A stretch of DNA of 14,754 bases, taken from positions 1 to 14,754 of the forward strand of contig QFOU01000030.1 of NCBI GenBank assembly GCA_003241595.1, written 5' to 3'. Source of the stretch: Pseudomonas fluorescens. GTDB taxonomy: Bacteria > Pseudomonadota > Alphaproteobacteria > UBA2136 > UBA6156. A program made the position numbers and the translations under genes. The notes below the pieces were generated by a model that was given only the letters and a program-made list of their open reading frames with translations, had not been told where the DNA came from and made no database searches. Each line of letters begins with the position of its first letter. Position 1 is the first letter of the stretch. This document shows positions 13,987-14,754 of the stretch, piece by piece.

Positions 13987-14754
13987 TTAGTCCTTAGGTG
14001 CGTCTTCGATACCAAGGGGTGTGGCATCGGTGACAACAAGCAGGCGTGATTGACCAAATTGCGTAAAGGTCAATGCGATACCATGTGTAGCACGCACTTG
14101 ATCGCGCAGTTGGGCCAGCACCTGCTGCACCGGCGCTTCAGCCGTGAGCGACCACTTTTCCTTCAGGATATGCTGAACCGGCGCGGAGAGCTGCCAATCG
14201 GCCTTCCATTGTCCCGCTTGCGGCGAGGCCTGATTGAGCATGGACGTAATGATATCCGGCAGGGTTTGACCATTGGCTTGCACGGCCACGGGCGTTTGCA
14301 TCAGCGGCAGTGGTACGGCCGGCGGGGCGCCAACACCGTTGACCACCACATTGCTGCCAGCGCGCATGGCGAGGGCGCGATCCATCATGGTTTCGGCTTC
14401 CAGCTTCAGGCGGGCGGCTTCGCGCAGCTTGATCTCCTGCTCTTGCAGGCGGGCGGCGGAGGCCAGCTGCTCGGCTTCGGCAATTTTGGCGGCGGCTTGC
14501 AGCACCAGCTGGCGGCGGGAATTGTCGGCCTGGGCTTCGGCATTCTTCAGGTCGGAAGTCAGGTTGCTGATCTGGTCCTGATAGGCTTTTTCCTTATTCG
14601 CTTTATCGGCGGCGAGCTTTTTGGATAATTCTTCGTATTGGGCGAGGCGTTGCTGGGTCGCGTTCAGGGAGTTTTGCAGCTCCTGTTCCTTCTGCTGCCA
14701 TTGCTGGCGGGCGGCAGTGGTAACCTCGCGGTTCTTTTGCGCGCGTTCCAATGT
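13987..14754 (-). CDS. Coiled-coil protein with STN-like C-terminus (5' end outside window)
   Basis: The frame is open to the right edge, so the true start lies beyond it; 256 codons are visible. The first 120 residues or so are a charged coiled coil rich in Gln, Glu, Ala and Lys (QQKEQELQNSLNATQQRL, later AARLQEQEIKLREAAR). A Pro/Val linker follows, then a compact domain with LPDIITSML, DWQLSAPVQHIL, WSL and LLVVTD. That pattern resembles an STN or TcpQ/PilL-type domain seen in pilus and secretin proteins. I do not assign a name. The gene ends just before the pilin promoter, so it is probably a separate unit upstream of the tra genes. A role in pilus or transfer assembly is likely from the context. 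Confidence 0.75.
   Translation of the reverse strand, partial: TLERAQKNREVTTAARQQWQQKEQELQNSLNATQQRLAQYEELSKKLAADKANKEKAYQDQISNLTSDLKNAEAQADNSRRQLVLQAAAKIAEAEQLASAARLQEQEIKLREAARLKLEAETMMDRALAMRAGSNVVVNGVGAPPAVPLPLMQTPVAVQANGQTLPDIITSMLNQASPQAGQWKADWQLSAPVQHILKEKWSLTAEAPVQQVLAQLRDQVRATHGIALTFTQFGQSRLLVVTDATPLGIEDAPKD

Overview
The window is about 14.75 kb of an F-type (MPF-F) conjugative type IV secretion cluster, from a plasmid or an integrative conjugative element of a Gram-negative bacterium. The evidence for this is recognisable TraL, TraE, TraK and TraB homologues, VirB2/TrbC-type pilins with signal peptides, and a VirB1-type lytic transglycosylase. Base composition (roughly 50 to 62 % G+C by hand counts), Sec signal peptides and codon use suit a proteobacterium. 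An alphaproteobacterium is my guess, but nothing in the window proves the host. No relaxase, coupling protein, replication gene, integrase, tRNA, IS element or CRISPR array is visible.

Almost everything reads on the minus strand, so transcription runs from high to low coordinates. At the right edge (13987-14754) is the 3' part of a coiled-coil protein gene. A good sigma70-like promoter (13943-13970) then drives two tandem paralogous pilins (13553-13918 and 13206-13532) and traL (12919-13185), and an intrinsic terminator sits directly behind traL. traE and traK follow (11358-12752), then a lytic transglycosylase (10489-11256) and a UvrD/Rep-like helicase with altered catalytic motifs (8696-10462). 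The helicase ends in a bidirectional terminator shared with the convergent plus-strand pair.

The middle of the window is the unusual part. Two secreted, ten-cysteine paralogues are encoded on the plus strand (7541-8662). Divergent from them is a 773-residue protein (5016-7337) that joins a sigma70-like region 2/region 4 module to a ParB/KorB-type module and a C-terminal coiled coil. The 203-bp gap between these two units holds a near-perfect 19-bp inverted repeat plus a third half-site, which looks like an operator. Downstream lie a secreted 12-cysteine protein of unknown family (3195-4976), closed by a perfect 48-bp palindromic terminator, and a 739-residue orphan protein (825-3044). traB runs off the left edge (1-807).

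In the F plasmid, traL-E-K-B are contiguous. Here about 10.5 kb of other genes separates traK from traB. A working reading (inference) is that TraL/E/K/B and the pilins build the channel and pilus, the transglycosylase opens the peptidoglycan, and the cysteine-rich secreted proteins are surface or periplasmic accessories. The sigma-ParB protein would regulate the divergent unit and perhaps other operons, or mark the element's DNA. The most novel candidate in the window is the sigma-ParB fusion with its palindromic operator region.
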